64,000 bases of DNA from Rhodoblastus sp. 17X3 (GCF_030056575.1 NZ_JASHHX010000006.1:62001-126000), one strand, 5' to 3'; shown: positions 16,880 through 26,693, numbered from the stretch's first letter. A program made the numbers and translations. Notes: generated from the letters alone by a model not told the origin.

Positions 16880-18703
16880 TCAAACCCCGGCTTGCGCGAT
16901 GGCGTCCAAAAAAACCTCTCCATAAAGCGCGATCTTGCGCTCGCCGACGCCGTGGATGGCGCGCAGGTCCTCAAGGCGCGCCGGGTGGCGTTCGGCCATT
17001 TCCAGCAGCGTCCTGTCGGCGAAAATCATATAGGCGGCGAGGCCCTGCTCCTTGGCGAGGTCGCGCCGCAATTTCCGCAAGGCCTCGAAGATTTTCGCCT
17101 CGGTCGAATCCGCCGAATGTTCCGCCGCCTGTCCGCGCTGCGCCGAGCGCGAAAAAGTCTTCGCGGCTTTTTCGCGCGGGGGGTCGGCGCGCAGGGTCAT
17201 CGTCTCGCGGCCGAGCAGGATCGCCTCGCCCTTTTCAGTCAGCGCGAAGCCGCCATGTTCGGCGCTGGCCGAGCAGAGCGCTCCGGCGGCGAAAAGCTGG
17301 CGAAAGGTCGAGGCCCATTGCTGCTTCGACACATCGGCGCCGACGCCAAAAGTTTTCAGGGCGTCATGGCCGTTGCGGCGCAAAGCCTCGTTTTCGGCGC
17401 CGGTCAGCAGGTCGCATAAATAGCCCGAGCCGAAGCGCTGGCCGGTGCGATAGACGGCGGAAAGCGCCTTTTGGGCTTCGACCGTTCCGTCGCGCAGCGC
17501 GACCTGCCCGAGACAGACGTCGCAGCGCCCGCAGGGCGGGGCCTCTTCGTTGAAATAGGCCAGCAAGGTCTGGCGGCGGCAGGAGGCGGCCTCGCACAGA
17601 GCGGCGAGGGCGTTGAACCTTTGATGCTCGAACCTCCGCCTTTCGTCCGGCAGGGGCTTCTCGTCGATCTGGCGGCGCCGCAGGGCCATGTCGTCGAGCC
17701 CGTAAAGCGCATAGGCGTCGGCGGGCAGGCCGTCGCGCCCGGCGCGGCCGATTTCCTGATAATAGGCTTCAATGGAAGACGGCATGTCGGCGTGAGCGAC
17801 GAAGCGCACGTCGGGCTTGTTCACGCCCATGCCGAAAGCGACGGTGGCGAAGGCGACAACCCCATCCTCGCGCAAGAAGCGGTCCTGATTGGCGTTGCGC
17901 CGCGTCTGGTCGAGGCCGGCGTGATAGGCGACCGTCTCGAAACCCTGAGTGGCGAAAAATTCGGCGAGCTTTTCCGTCCCCGCGCGCGAGGCGCAATAGA
18001 CGATGCCGCTCTGCCCGCGCCGCGACGCCAGAAAATTCTGCAATTGCTTGCGCGGCTGGTCCTTGGCCGCGAAGGAGAGCGAAATATTGGGCCGGTCGAA
18101 GGAATGGACGAAAATCTGCGGCGTCGTGTCGAACAGGCGCTCGGTGATTTCCGCCCGCATGGCCTGATCGGCGGTGGCGGTAAAGGCGATCACCTGCGGC
18201 TGGCCGAGCTTTTCCACCCCCTCGCGGATCATCCGATATTCGGGCCGGAAATCATGGCCCCAGGCGCAAATGCAATGCGCCTCGTCCACCGCCACGCGCC
18301 GGACATTCGCCCGTGAAAGCGCCTCGACCAACCCATCCATGGCGAGCCGTTCCGGCGACAGGAACAGCAATCGCAGTTCGCCGGAGCGGATTTGCGTCCA
18401 GATGTCGCGCGCCTCGTCCTCGCCGGTCTGGGAATTGAGGCTGGCGGCGGCGAGGCCCAGCTCCCGCATCTGGCCGACCTGATCGCGCATCAGGGCGATC
18501 AGCGGCGAGATGACGAGGGTCAGCCCCTCTCCCAGCAACGCCGGAAGCTGATAGCACAGGCTCTTGCCGCTGCCGGTCGGCATGACCGCGAGCACGGGAT
18601 CGCCCGACAGCACGGCTTCGACGATTTCGGCCTGTCCGGGCCGGAAATCGTCGAAGCCAAACACGGATTTGAGCAGGCGGCGGGCGGACGGAAGTTCGGT
18701 CAT
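16880..18703 (-). CDS. recQ: ATP-dependent DNA helicase RecQ
   Basis: A 3'-5' helicase in gap repair and recombination. The 607-residue protein has Walker A MPTGSGKSLCYQLPAL, the DExH box VAVDEAHCICAWGHDF, helicase-C signals (YYQEIGRAGRDG), the zinc-binding cysteines CRRQTLLAYF and CGRCDVC, a winged helix, and a C-terminal HRDC domain (AIHGVGERKIALYG). ATG at 18703 gives MTELPSARRLLKSVFGF, the usual N-terminus, and overlaps the recF stop in ATGA. recF-recQ are one transcription unit. Confidence 0.95.
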   Translation of the reverse strand: MTELPSARRLLKSVFGFDDFRPGQAEIVEAVLSGDPVLAVMPTGSGKSLCYQLPALLGEGLTLVISPLIALMRDQVGQMRELGLAAASLNSQTGEDEARDIWTQIRSGELRLLFLSPERLAMDGLVEALSRANVRRVAVDEAHCICAWGHDFRPEYRMIREGVEKLGQPQVIAFTATADQAMRAEITERLFDTTPQIFVHSFDRPNISLSFAAKDQPRKQLQNFLASRRGQSGIVYCASRAGTEKLAEFFATQGFETVAYHAGLDQTRRNANQDRFLREDGVVAFATVAFGMGVNKPDVRFVAHADMPSSIEAYYQEIGRAGRDGLPADAYALYGLDDMALRRRQIDEKPLPDERRRFEHQRFNALAALCEAASCRRQTLLAYFNEEAPPCGRCDVCLGQVALRDGTVEAQKALSAVYRTGQRFGSGYLCDLLTGAENEALRRNGHDALKTFGVGADVSKQQWASTFRQLFAAGALCSASAEHGGFALTEKGEAILLGRETMTLRADPPREKAAKTFSRSAQRGQAAEHSADSTEAKIFEALRKLRRDLAKEQGLAAYMIFADRTLLEMAERHPARLEDLRAIHGVGERKIALYGEVFLDAIAQAGV

Positions 18704-19911
18704 GCGCCGCTCTCGTCCTGCGAAACCGGCGCGACTTGCGAAACGGGCGCGACCTGGCTGCCGGACACCGCAAAAATATCGGCGCGGCCGCACAGGTCCT
18801 CGAACAGGCTCAGGTCCGCGCCGGTCATCCAGATCTGGCCGCCCAGCGCCGTCAGGGCGTCGAACAAGGCGCGGCGGCGCAAGGGATCGAAATGGGCGGC
18901 GATTTCATCCAGCAGCACGAGGGGGGCGATGCCGCTCATCGCCGCCACCAGGCGCGCATGAGCCAGCACCAGCCCCACCAGCAGGGCCTTCTGCTCGCCG
19001 GTGGAGGCGCGGCGGGCCTCGCATTGCTTGGGGCCATGGCGCACCACGAGGTCGCTCGCCTGCGGGCCGGCCAGCGTGCGGCCCGCGGCAGCGTCGCGTG
19101 CGCGATTGTCGCGCAGCAGGGCGCGGAAACAGTCCTCAGCCTCGAGCGCCGGTCGCTCGCCGACCAGCCGGTCGATTTCGCCTTCCAGCGCGATCTCGGC
19201 CCAGGGAAAAGGCGAATCGTCGTCGCGTCCGGCGGCGATCAGGGCGGCGAGGCGCTCCACCGTCTCGCGCCGCGCGGCGGCGACGGCGATTGCGAGTTCG
19301 GCGATCTCGCGCTCGGCGGCGTCGAGCCAGATTTTCTCGCCGCGCCGCTCCTCCAGCAGGCGGTTGCGATTGCGCAGCGCCCGCTCCAGCGCATTGACCC
19401 GCGCGCCGTGCTCGCTGTCCACCGCCAGCACCAGCCGGTCGAGGAAGCGGCGGCGGTCGCCGGCCGCGCCGGTGAACAGCCCGTCCATGGACGGGGTGAG
19501 CCAGACGATGCGGACGTGATCGGCGAAGGCGCGCGAGGAGGAAACGGGCTCGCGGTCGACGCGGAATTTTTTCTGTAGTCCCGTGTCGCCGATTTCGGCG
19601 CCGGTCCCGAGTTGAAGCGGCCCGCCCAGCGGATCGCCCTTTTGGCCAGTAAGCTCCAGCGACACGGCGAAGCCGCCGCCGCCGCCCTCGCGCGCGAGGT
19701 CCGCCAGATCGGCGCGGCGCAAGCCGCGCCCCGGCGTGAACAGCGAGAGCGCCTCGAGCAGGTTGGTCTTGCCCGCGCCATTGTCGCCGGCCAGCGCCGC
19801 GACATTGGACGAGAGGCGCAGATCGAGCGCGGGATAGGAGCGGAAATCCGCCAGCGCCACACGCCGGACGCGCGGCGCGCGGAAGACCGAATCGCTTGCG
19901 GCCATAGTCAT
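18700..19911 (-). CDS. recF: DNA replication and repair protein RecF
   Basis: RecF recognises gapped DNA and helps RecR/RecO load RecA. The 403-residue protein has Walker A GDNGAGKTNLLEALS, the GDRRRFLDRL block, the ABC-type signature ASTGEQKALLVGL and Walker B LVLLDEIAAHFD. ATG at 19911 or 19905 may be used. The last 15 residues contain a repeat (APVSQVAPVSQ) encoded by an 18-bp tandem duplication. It overlaps recQ by 4 bases. RecR is encoded 12 kb away. Confidence 0.94.
   Translation of the reverse strand: MTMAASDSVFRAPRVRRVALADFRSYPALDLRLSSNVAALAGDNGAGKTNLLEALSLFTPGRGLRRADLADLAREGGGGGFAVSLELTGQKGDPLGGPLQLGTGAEIGDTGLQKKFRVDREPVSSSRAFADHVRIVWLTPSMDGLFTGAAGDRRRFLDRLVLAVDSEHGARVNALERALRNRNRLLEERRGEKIWLDAAEREIAELAIAVAAARRETVERLAALIAAGRDDDSPFPWAEIALEGEIDRLVGERPALEAEDCFRALLRDNRARDAAAGRTLAGPQASDLVVRHGPKQCEARRASTGEQKALLVGLVLAHARLVAAMSGIAPLVLLDEIAAHFDPLRRRALFDALTALGGQIWMTGADLSLFEDLCGRADIFAVSGSQVAPVSQVAPVSQDESGA
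18721..18756. repeat. 18-bp tandem duplication at the 3' end of recF
   Basis: Bases 18721-18738 and 18739-18756 are the same 18-bp unit with two differences. In recF it adds six residues (VAPVSQ) next to the C-terminus, past the conserved domain. Confidence 0.75.
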
Positions 19912-20069
19912 GGACGGCTTTTAGCCCGCGCGGGCCGTCGGGGCCAGCGGCGCGACAATAGGCCGCGCTGCGCGGAGGCCGGGAATCTGCTTCATTGCAA
20001 TCTGCTCAAGAAAGAGCTGCGCCTATATTCAAGGCGCCTTGGCCCTTGGCCGAACAGCAGGAGGCGAAC

Positions 20070-20261
20070 ATGCCGCTCCTTCGCGAAAAAAACCAGCTTG
20101 CCACGAAAAATCAGGCCGAAACCGGACGCAGGGCGGAGAAAATGCCACCCGCGGGTCCGCACGCCCGGCCGGAGCTCACCAATTACGACGCCTGTCCGGG
20201 CGCGGGCGCTTTGCCGTCCGAGCGCGCGATGGGCGCGGAGACCGATCCGGGCGCCGGCTGA
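20070..20261 (+). CDS. Small hypothetical protein with a strong ribosome site
   Basis: A 63-residue polar protein (begins MPLLREKNQLATK; ends METDPGAG-like, MGAETDPGAG). It is supported by AGGAGGCGAAC just before the ATG at 20070, the strongest Shine-Dalgarno match in this region. The middle reads RPELTNYDACPGAGALPS. No domain is recognised, and there is no signal peptide or membrane segment. It lies between the recF start and rpmJ. It may instead be a chance frame. Confidence 0.5.
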   Translation: MPLLREKNQLATKNQAETGRRAEKMPPAGPHARPELTNYDACPGAGALPSERAMGAETDPGAG

Positions 20262-20338
20262 GCTAAAATTCCGCGCGGGGGTTGATTGATGCGCGTAAAT
20301 TTGGCATAGCACCGGCTCCAATTTCTCGGCTGAGGGAG

Positions 20339-20363
20339 AACCCCGGCCAATTGTCCCGGGGTT
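20339..20363 (+). promoter_or_regulatory. rpmJ leader hairpin overlapping the ribosome site
   Basis: AACCCCGG (20339-20346) pairs with CCGGGGTT (20356-20363) over 8 bp, loop 9. The only purine-rich stretch before the rpmJ ATG (20368) is GGGG in the 3' arm, so folding should block ribosome binding. Confidence 0.45.
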
Positions 20364-20367
20364 AGTC

Positions 20368-20493
20368 ATGAAAGTCCGCAATTCCCTCAAGTCCCTGCGC
20401 ACGCGTCATCGCGACAACCAGCTGGTTCGCCGCAAGGGCCGCGTCTACATCATCAACAAGACGCAGAAGCGCTACAAGGCCCGCCAGGGCTGA
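20368..20493 (+). CDS. rpmJ: 50S ribosomal protein L36
   Basis: The 41-residue L36 of the large ribosomal subunit: [20 protein letters not shown], then [20 protein letters not shown]. It is the long form without the zinc-ribbon cysteines, usual in alphaproteobacteria. It is a single-gene unit with a strong terminator 48 bases after the stop. Confidence 0.95.
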   Translation: MKVRNSLKSLRTRHRDNQLVRRKGRVYIINKTQKRYKARQG

Positions 20494-20541
20494 TCGCCCA
20501 AAAGGCTGAATGTTCGCGCCTTTGTTGCGGAAAGTTTGAAA

Positions 20542-20564
20542 CCCCGGCGCTTCGCCGGGGTTTT
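20542..20564 (+). terminator. Intrinsic terminator of rpmJ
   Basis: CCCCGGCG (20542-20549), loop CTT, CGCCGGGG (20553-20560), then TTTT. A perfect 8-bp GC stem. Confidence 0.88.
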
Positions 20565-20574
20565 GCATTTGACC

Positions 20575-20970
20575 ATGGCCCAGGACGATCCCTTCGACCT
20601 CCAGCGCTTCGTCGCCGCTCAGGACGGCGTTTACGAGACCGTGCGCGAGGAATTGCGCGCGGGGCGCAAGCGCAGCCACTGGATGTGGTACGTCTTTCCG
20701 CAGGGCGCCGGCCTCGGCGCGTCGGTAATGGCGCAGCTCTACGCCATCGGCTCGCTGGACGAGGCGCGCGCTTTTCTTGCCCATCCCGTGCTTGGTCCGC
20801 GCCTGCGGGAATGCGCGGAGCTGGTCAATCGCGTCGAGGGTCGCACGCTGCTGGAAATCTTCGGCGACCCCGACCGGCTCAAATTCTGTTCCAGCATGAC
20901 CTTGTTTGAGCGGGCGGCGCCCGGCGAGGCGGTTTTCGTCCGCGCGCTCGAAAAATATTGCGGCGGCTAG
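20575..20970 (+). CDS. DUF1810 family protein
   Basis: A 131-residue cytoplasmic protein. The family pattern is clear: DPFDLQRFVAAQDGVYETV, GRKRSHWMWYVFPQ, then LGPRLRECAELVNRVEGRTLLEIFG, DRLKFCSSMTLFE and a Tyr-Cys end. Function is unknown. ATG at 20575 is only 11 bases past the rpmJ terminator with no obvious ribosome site, so expression may be low or depend on readthrough. Confidence 0.88.
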   Translation: MAQDDPFDLQRFVAAQDGVYETVREELRAGRKRSHWMWYVFPQGAGLGASVMAQLYAIGSLDEARAFLAHPVLGPRLRECAELVNRVEGRTLLEIFGDPDRLKFCSSMTLFERAAPGEAVFVRALEKYCGG

Positions 20971-20991
20971 CCCGGACGGCCGGATCCCGGA

Positions 20992-21225
20992 TCAGCGGCG
21001 GAAATGGGTGCGGCAGGCAGGGCTCAGCTGTGGCCGGTGCCGCGTCATGCAGGCGGTGATCTCCGCGACGTTTGGAACATGCCGCCCGCACAGGCGCATG
21101 GCGTCGTCATGGCAGTCGCGGCGCTGTGCGGATGTGCCCTGAGAGAGAAGCGCGCTGGAGGCGCCCGTAAGCGCGGCGGAGAAAAGAATGAAGGCGGCGA
21201 CGCGTTTCAGGCCTTTGCGTTTCAT
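20992..21225 (-). CDS. Small secreted cysteine-rich protein
   Basis: A 77-residue protein with a signal peptide ending near TSA and a short mature part with four cysteines (RDCHDDAMRLCG, ITACMTRHRPQLSPACR). This spacing matches the Cys-rich repeat found in many small periplasmic proteins of Hyphomicrobiales. An AGGA ribosome site precedes the ATG. Function is unknown; two disulfides are likely. Confidence 0.75.
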   Translation of the reverse strand: MKRKGLKRVAAFILFSAALTGASSALLSQGTSAQRRDCHDDAMRLCGRHVPNVAEITACMTRHRPQLSPACRTHFRR

Positions 21226-21541
21226 CTGTCATTCCTGGTCGATGGGATGGCGACTGCTGGAAGCTACGCGGCGGTCTCGCTTCGGGGTCAAGTTAACGAG
21301 CGGCGCCCCGGTCGTCCAGAGCGGCGCGTCATACCTTTCCTCGCCGACGGCGACTCATCGCTGTCGGCGAATCCCTCGCTTAGGCCAATAGGGCGTCGGA
21401 AGACGCCCGTCTTGCGACAGGCTATTGGGCGCCGTCGCGCCTGTCCACGACCCACAGATTCCGACCTGTGAGTCTTGGCGTCAGGGTCGGTCGCGAATAG
21501 CCGCGACACAGCTCTTTCGCCGTCGTTTCGTTCGGGCGCCC
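21226..21541. other. Gene-free region rich in inverted repeats
   Basis: No convincing coding frame. GGGCGTC (21391-21397) pairs with GACGCCC (21402-21408), loop GGAA, and is nested in CCAATAG (21385-21391) with CTATTGG (21422-21428). A CGCCGAC/GTCGGCG pair lies just upstream around 21342-21369. It separates the Cys-rich gene from the rpmB promoter. It may hold an RNA gene, but none is recognised. Confidence 0.4.
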
Positions 21542-21570
21542 TTGACCTTTTCCGGAGGCTCGCTTATAGA
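21542..21570 (+). promoter_or_regulatory. Predicted sigma-70 promoter of rpmB
   Basis: TTGACC (21542-21547), 17-base spacer, TATAGA (21565-21570). It predicts a leader of about 215 bases before the L28 start. Confidence 0.7.
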
Positions 21571-21702
21571 CGCGCCTCCATGAACCGTTTGACGCGGAAT
21601 GCGAGTTCCTGCGGCGTTCGGCTGTTATCAGGTGGGCCAAAATCCCGACCGGGGCGGCAAGCGAAACGGCGGTTTCACGAATTTCGGCCGAAAGGCCTTG
21701 TT

Positions 21703-21767
21703 TTTTCCGGCGCATGCCGGCGCAGTCCCAGGTTTTCCGGCGCAAGCCGGCGCAGCTCAAGGCCGGC
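21703..21767 (+). repeat. Tandem hairpin repeats in the rpmB leader
   Basis: Two adjacent 30-bp units (21703-21732 and 21733-21762), each holding a CCGGC-GCAT/GCAA-GCCGG hairpin, followed by a partial third (CCGGC, to 21767). They end 28 bases before the rpmB start and lie inside the predicted leader RNA. Confidence 0.7.
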
Positions 21768-21794
21768 GCGTTCAGGAATCGAAAGGAAGTTCAC

Positions 21795-22094
21795 ATGTCC
21801 CGCCGTTGCGAATTGACCGGCAAGGCCGTTCAGACCGGCAATCTGGTCAGCCATTCCAATCACAAGACCCGCACGCGGTTCCTGCCGAATCTGGTCAATG
21901 TCTCGTTGATCTCGGATTCGCTGAAGCGTTCGGTGCGCCTGCGCATCGCCGCCGCCGCCCTGCGCTCGGTCGAGCATCGCGGCGGTCTCGACGCTTTCCT
22001 GCTCAAGGCCCGCGACGCCGAACTGTCGGTCGACGCTCTCCGCCTGAAGCGCGAGATCGCCAAGAAGGCCGCCGAGGTTCAGGCCCAGGCCTGA
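21795..22094 (+). CDS. rpmB: 50S ribosomal protein L28
   Basis: The 99-residue L28: [22 protein letters not shown], then [18 protein letters not shown] and [23 protein letters not shown] at 21795 follows AAAGGAAG. The frame is open upstream, but that part is the repeat-bearing leader. It has its own promoter and terminator. Confidence 0.97.
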   Translation: MSRRCELTGKAVQTGNLVSHSNHKTRTRFLPNLVNVSLISDSLKRSVRLRIAAAALRSVEHRGGLDAFLLKARDAELSVDALRLKREIAKKAAEVQAQA

Positions 22095-22128
22095 ACGATT
22101 GACGCCTGAGCGTCTCACTGACGGATCA

Positions 22129-22166
22129 AGAAAACGGCGGGCTTTTGGCCCGCCGTTTTCTTTTTG
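22129..22166 (+). terminator. Intrinsic terminator of rpmB
   Basis: AAAACGGCGGGC (22131-22142) pairs with GCCCGCCGTTTT (22148-22159), followed by CTTTTTG. The A-rich 5' arm makes it work on the minus strand too, for the convergent transpeptidase gene. Confidence 0.9.
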
Positions 22167-22180
22167 TTCGGCATTCTCTA

Positions 22181-22888
22181 TCAGAGAACGTCCACCGGCG
22201 CGCCGACCGGAACGCGCTCGTAAAGGTCGATGACGTCGTCGTTCATCATTCGGATGCAGCCGGAGGACACGTTCTGGCCAATGGTCCAGGGCTCATTGGT
22301 GCCGTGGATGCGATAGACGGACGAGCCAAGGTAAAGCGCGCGGGCGCCGAGCGGGTTTCCCGGCCCGCCCTCCATATGGCGCGGCAGATCCGGGCGGCGC
22401 TTCAGCATTTCGGGCGGCGGCGTCCAGCCCGGCCATTCGGCCTTGCGGCTGATGGACTTGTGGCCGGACCAGGTGAAGCCGGGGCGGCCCACGCCGATGC
22501 CATAGCGCATGGCGCGGCCCGGCGCGGTGACGAGATAGAGGTAGTGCCCGGGCGTGTCGATGACGATCGAGCCGACCCTGCGCCCCATCGGGTAATCGAC
22601 TTCGCGGCGCAGCAGCTCCTGCGGGATTTCCCGGCTGGGCTGCGCCGGCGCGAGCGAGGCCTGCATGGCGTTGGCGGGGGGCTGGTTCACCAGCACGCCG
22701 GCGGGCGCGTAGGCGTTGGGTCGCGTATAGGCCGCCTGTTGCTGTTGGGGGCCGCGCGGCGCCATCTGGCCGCCGGTGGCGAGAAACTCGATGAAGCCGC
22801 CGCCCAGATTTTGGGCTTGGGCCGGGGCGAGGGGCGCAAGACAAAGGGTGAGGCCGCACGCGGCGCTCAGATAATAACGTGACATCAC
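22181..22888 (-). CDS. L,D-transpeptidase (YkuD family), secreted
   Basis: A 235-residue peptidoglycan cross-linking or lipoprotein-anchoring enzyme. The signal peptide covers residues 1 to about 25 (ending AQAQ). A Pro/Ala-rich linker follows, then the YkuD domain: GSIVIDTPGHYLYLV, GRPGFTWSGHKSISRKAEWPGWTPP, and the catalytic IHGTNEPWTIGQNVSSGCIRM, with active-site Cys in SSGC and His in HGT. It acts in the periplasm. A second, unrelated-subgroup transpeptidase is encoded at 27390-28571. Confidence 0.93.
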   Translation of the reverse strand: MMSRYYLSAACGLTLCLAPLAPAQAQNLGGGFIEFLATGGQMAPRGPQQQQAAYTRPNAYAPAGVLVNQPPANAMQASLAPAQPSREIPQELLRREVDYPMGRRVGSIVIDTPGHYLYLVTAPGRAMRYGIGVGRPGFTWSGHKSISRKAEWPGWTPPPEMLKRRPDLPRHMEGGPGNPLGARALYLGSSVYRIHGTNEPWTIGQNVSSGCIRMMNDDVIDLYERVPVGAPVDVL

Positions 22889-22977
22889 GGCCGGACTCTC
22901 CCATGCTCGATCTGGGAGGTAAGTATAATTACTAAAATTGTAGCGGAAAGAGTTGTATGATATTTTGGTTATTCAAG

Positions 22978-24444
22978 TCATAATGGTAAAAAAAGGTTTA
23001 ATATTCCGCCTTTTCGCCTGAGGCGCTCCAGTGTCGGAGTGATTTTCTTGACGAATGCGCTGCGCAGACCGGCGACGTCGAAAATGGCGACGATCACGGC
23101 GTAAAGGCTGCCGCAGAGCGCGATCTGGGCCAGCATGACCACGAAGCCGGGGGGCAGCGCGCGTAAGGGGACGCCAATCCCCGCCATGCCGGCGCAGCCA
23201 AGAATTGTCAGGGCGAGGTCGCGGACCCGCGGCCATTGCGGCGCGTTTGCCTGGGCGAAGCCGATCAGCACGACCATTCCGACCGCGAGCGCGAGGCTTT
23301 GCGAAATGGCGAGGCTGGAGGCGTCGTCGCCGCGCGGCAGGGCAAGAATGAATAAGGGATCGGCGATGCAGGCGGCGAGCGCCGCCGTCACCAGCGGCAG
23401 GGTTTTCTGCTTGATCTGGAAAATCGGGTGAATCGCGAATTGGGTCATGCCGTAACAGAACAGGCCCGGCAGCATCAGGCTGAGGAAATGGGCGAAGGGG
23501 CCGCGAAAGGCCTGCGGCACGATCAGGGCCTCGACCGAAGGCAAGACGATCCAGAGCCCGACGCTCGCCGGCGCGAGAATGGCGAAGACGATGGCGATAT
23601 TCTGCGCCACCTGCGCTTTGGCTGTTTCCTCGCCATGGGAATCATGCGCGCGAACCGCGATCTGGAACAGCAGGACGTCGAGCGCCGAGCCCACCGCCTG
23701 CACCGCGCGCAGGCCGAGATCATAGGCGAGCGCGAAACGGCCGGTTTCGGCGAATCCGAACCAGCGCGCGACGAGGTCGCGATTGGCCAGCGGGATCAGC
23801 TGATAAAGCACCACGGCGGCGACGATCGGCGCGGCGTAGCCGGCGAAATGCCGGGCGAGCTGCGGCTCGGCCTGCGCCAGCGCCGCATCGCGGTCCTTCA
23901 GGCCCGGGCGCCAGAGCAGCATGGAGCCGATCAGGCTGGCCATGCCGGCGACGAGCGCCACGGTGGCCGATCCGGTGGCCCAGGCGCCGCCGGCGGTCAT
24001 GACAAGAGCGAATATGTTCTTGCTCACGATCAGCCGCACATAGAGCCGGTCGTCGAAGCGGGCGCGCACCAGGGCGGTGTGAAAGTCGAACAGGCCATTG
24101 GCGATCGAGGCCGCGAAGGCCAGGGCGACCAGCTTGCGCGGCAAAGAAAACTCCGGCCCCAGGAAGGCGAGCGCCAGCGCGAAGGGAACGAACAGCAGCG
24201 CGGCGGCCAGAAAGGCGGCGTCGAGCGTGGACCTGATTTTCGGGGTCTCGGTCCGCGCCCGCTCGGAATAGAAGCGGACCGCGCACAGGCGGATCCATTC
24301 GAACGCCAGGATCTGGCCGAAGGCCATGACGGCGATGGCGAGGGCGAATTTGCCATATTCCGCCGGGCCGAGAAATCTGGCGACGATCAGGCCGACGATC
24401 AGATTGAAGATCGTATTGACGAGAAACGTCAGAACGACGCTCAT
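22978..24444 (-). CDS. Polysaccharide flippase, MOP superfamily (Wzx-like)
   Basis: A 488-residue membrane protein with about 12-14 hydrophobic helices. It begins MSVVLTFLVNTIFNLIVGLIVARFLGPAEYGKFALA, the typical start of O-antigen/exopolysaccharide flippases, and ends in a short basic tail. It probably moves lipid-linked sugar repeats across the inner membrane; substrate unknown. It stands alone between an L,D-transpeptidase and groES. About 90 bases of AT-rich DNA follow its 3' end, unlike the rest of the window. A second flippase lies at 62395-63837. Confidence 0.85.
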   Translation of the reverse strand: MSVVLTFLVNTIFNLIVGLIVARFLGPAEYGKFALAIAVMAFGQILAFEWIRLCAVRFYSERARTETPKIRSTLDAAFLAAALLFVPFALALAFLGPEFSLPRKLVALAFAASIANGLFDFHTALVRARFDDRLYVRLIVSKNIFALVMTAGGAWATGSATVALVAGMASLIGSMLLWRPGLKDRDAALAQAEPQLARHFAGYAAPIVAAVVLYQLIPLANRDLVARWFGFAETGRFALAYDLGLRAVQAVGSALDVLLFQIAVRAHDSHGEETAKAQVAQNIAIVFAILAPASVGLWIVLPSVEALIVPQAFRGPFAHFLSLMLPGLFCYGMTQFAIHPIFQIKQKTLPLVTAALAACIADPLFILALPRGDDASSLAISQSLALAVGMVVLIGFAQANAPQWPRVRDLALTILGCAGMAGIGVPLRALPPGFVVMLAQIALCGSLYAVIVAIFDVAGLRSAFVKKITPTLERLRRKGGILNLFLPL

Positions 24445-24570
24445 GCCGAAGGTCCTGTCCGCGGATCGATGTTGTGGGCGCCGGATGACATGCGTCCAAT
24501 CTAGGCGCTTGTCGATAAGAAAGTCTTGTGGCGGCCCTTAACCAACGCTCTGCCGCAGGCCGTCCGCGCC

Positions 24571-24599
24571 TTGACAGTCGAGGGGGCCTTCCCTATTTA
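24571..24599 (+). promoter_or_regulatory. Predicted sigma-70 promoter of groES-groEL
   Basis: TTGACA (24571-24576), 17-base spacer, TATTTA (24594-24599), just before the CIRCE operator. Confidence 0.8.
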
Positions 24600-24611
24600 C
24601 CGATCAGCCTG

Positions 24612-24638
24612 TTGGCACTCGTCAGGCGTGAGTGCTAA
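24612..24638 (+). promoter_or_regulatory. CIRCE operator for HrcA
   Basis: TTGGCACTC, nine bases, GAGTGCTAA. It differs from the CIRCE consensus inverted repeat only at one base of the left arm (G for A). The position just after the -10 box means bound HrcA should block transcription of groES-groEL outside heat shock. Confidence 0.93.
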
Positions 24639-24702
24639 CAGGCCCACTTTTCCCAGCCCACGGCCGTTCGGGCCGCGCCGGCTCCAACTACAGGACATAC
24701 CC

Positions 24703-24990
24703 ATGGCCTTCCGTCCCCTGCATGACCGCGTCGTCGTCAAGCGTCTCGATAGCGAAGAAAAGACCAAGGGCGGCATCATCATTCCCGATACCGCCAAGGA
24801 AAAGCCCCAGGAAGGCGAAATCGTCGCCGTCGGCCCCGGCGCGCGCGATGAAGCCGGCAAGCTCGTCCCGCTCGACGTCAAGGCGGGCGACCGCGTGCTG
24901 TTTGGCAAGTGGTCGGGCACCGAAGTCAAGATCGACGGTCAGGACCTCCTGATCATGAAGGAATCCGACATTCTCGGCATCGTCGGCTGA
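24703..24990 (+). CDS. groES: Co-chaperonin GroES
   Basis: The 95-residue lid of the GroEL chaperonin. It shows [33 protein letters not shown] with the mobile loop, [16 protein letters not shown] and a C-terminal ESDILGIVG. The start is ATG at 24703. It is 38 bases before groEL in one operon under CIRCE control. Confidence 0.98.
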   Translation: MAFRPLHDRVVVKRLDSEEKTKGGIIIPDTAKEKPQEGEIVAVGPGARDEAGKLVPLDVKAGDRVLFGKWSGTEVKIDGQDLLIMKESDILGIVG

Positions 24991-25025
24991 TCCTTCTTCC
25001 CCTCATCATCCCCGTAGGAGCTTGA

Positions 25026-26666
<1,641 letters not shown>

Positions 26667-26693
26667 TCCCGCCTCTCCGCAATCCAGTCACGG

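Noticed and set aside
18704-18793. Upstream extension of recQ (30 extra residues)
   Set aside because: It lies wholly inside the end of recF and the repeat; the ATGA overlap at 18700-18703 and the conserved MTELPSARRLL start support the shorter form.
21422-21760. Minus-strand frame of about 110 codons in the rpmB leader
   Set aside because: It overlaps the rpmB promoter and tandem repeats, and its composition looks like translated repeat DNA.
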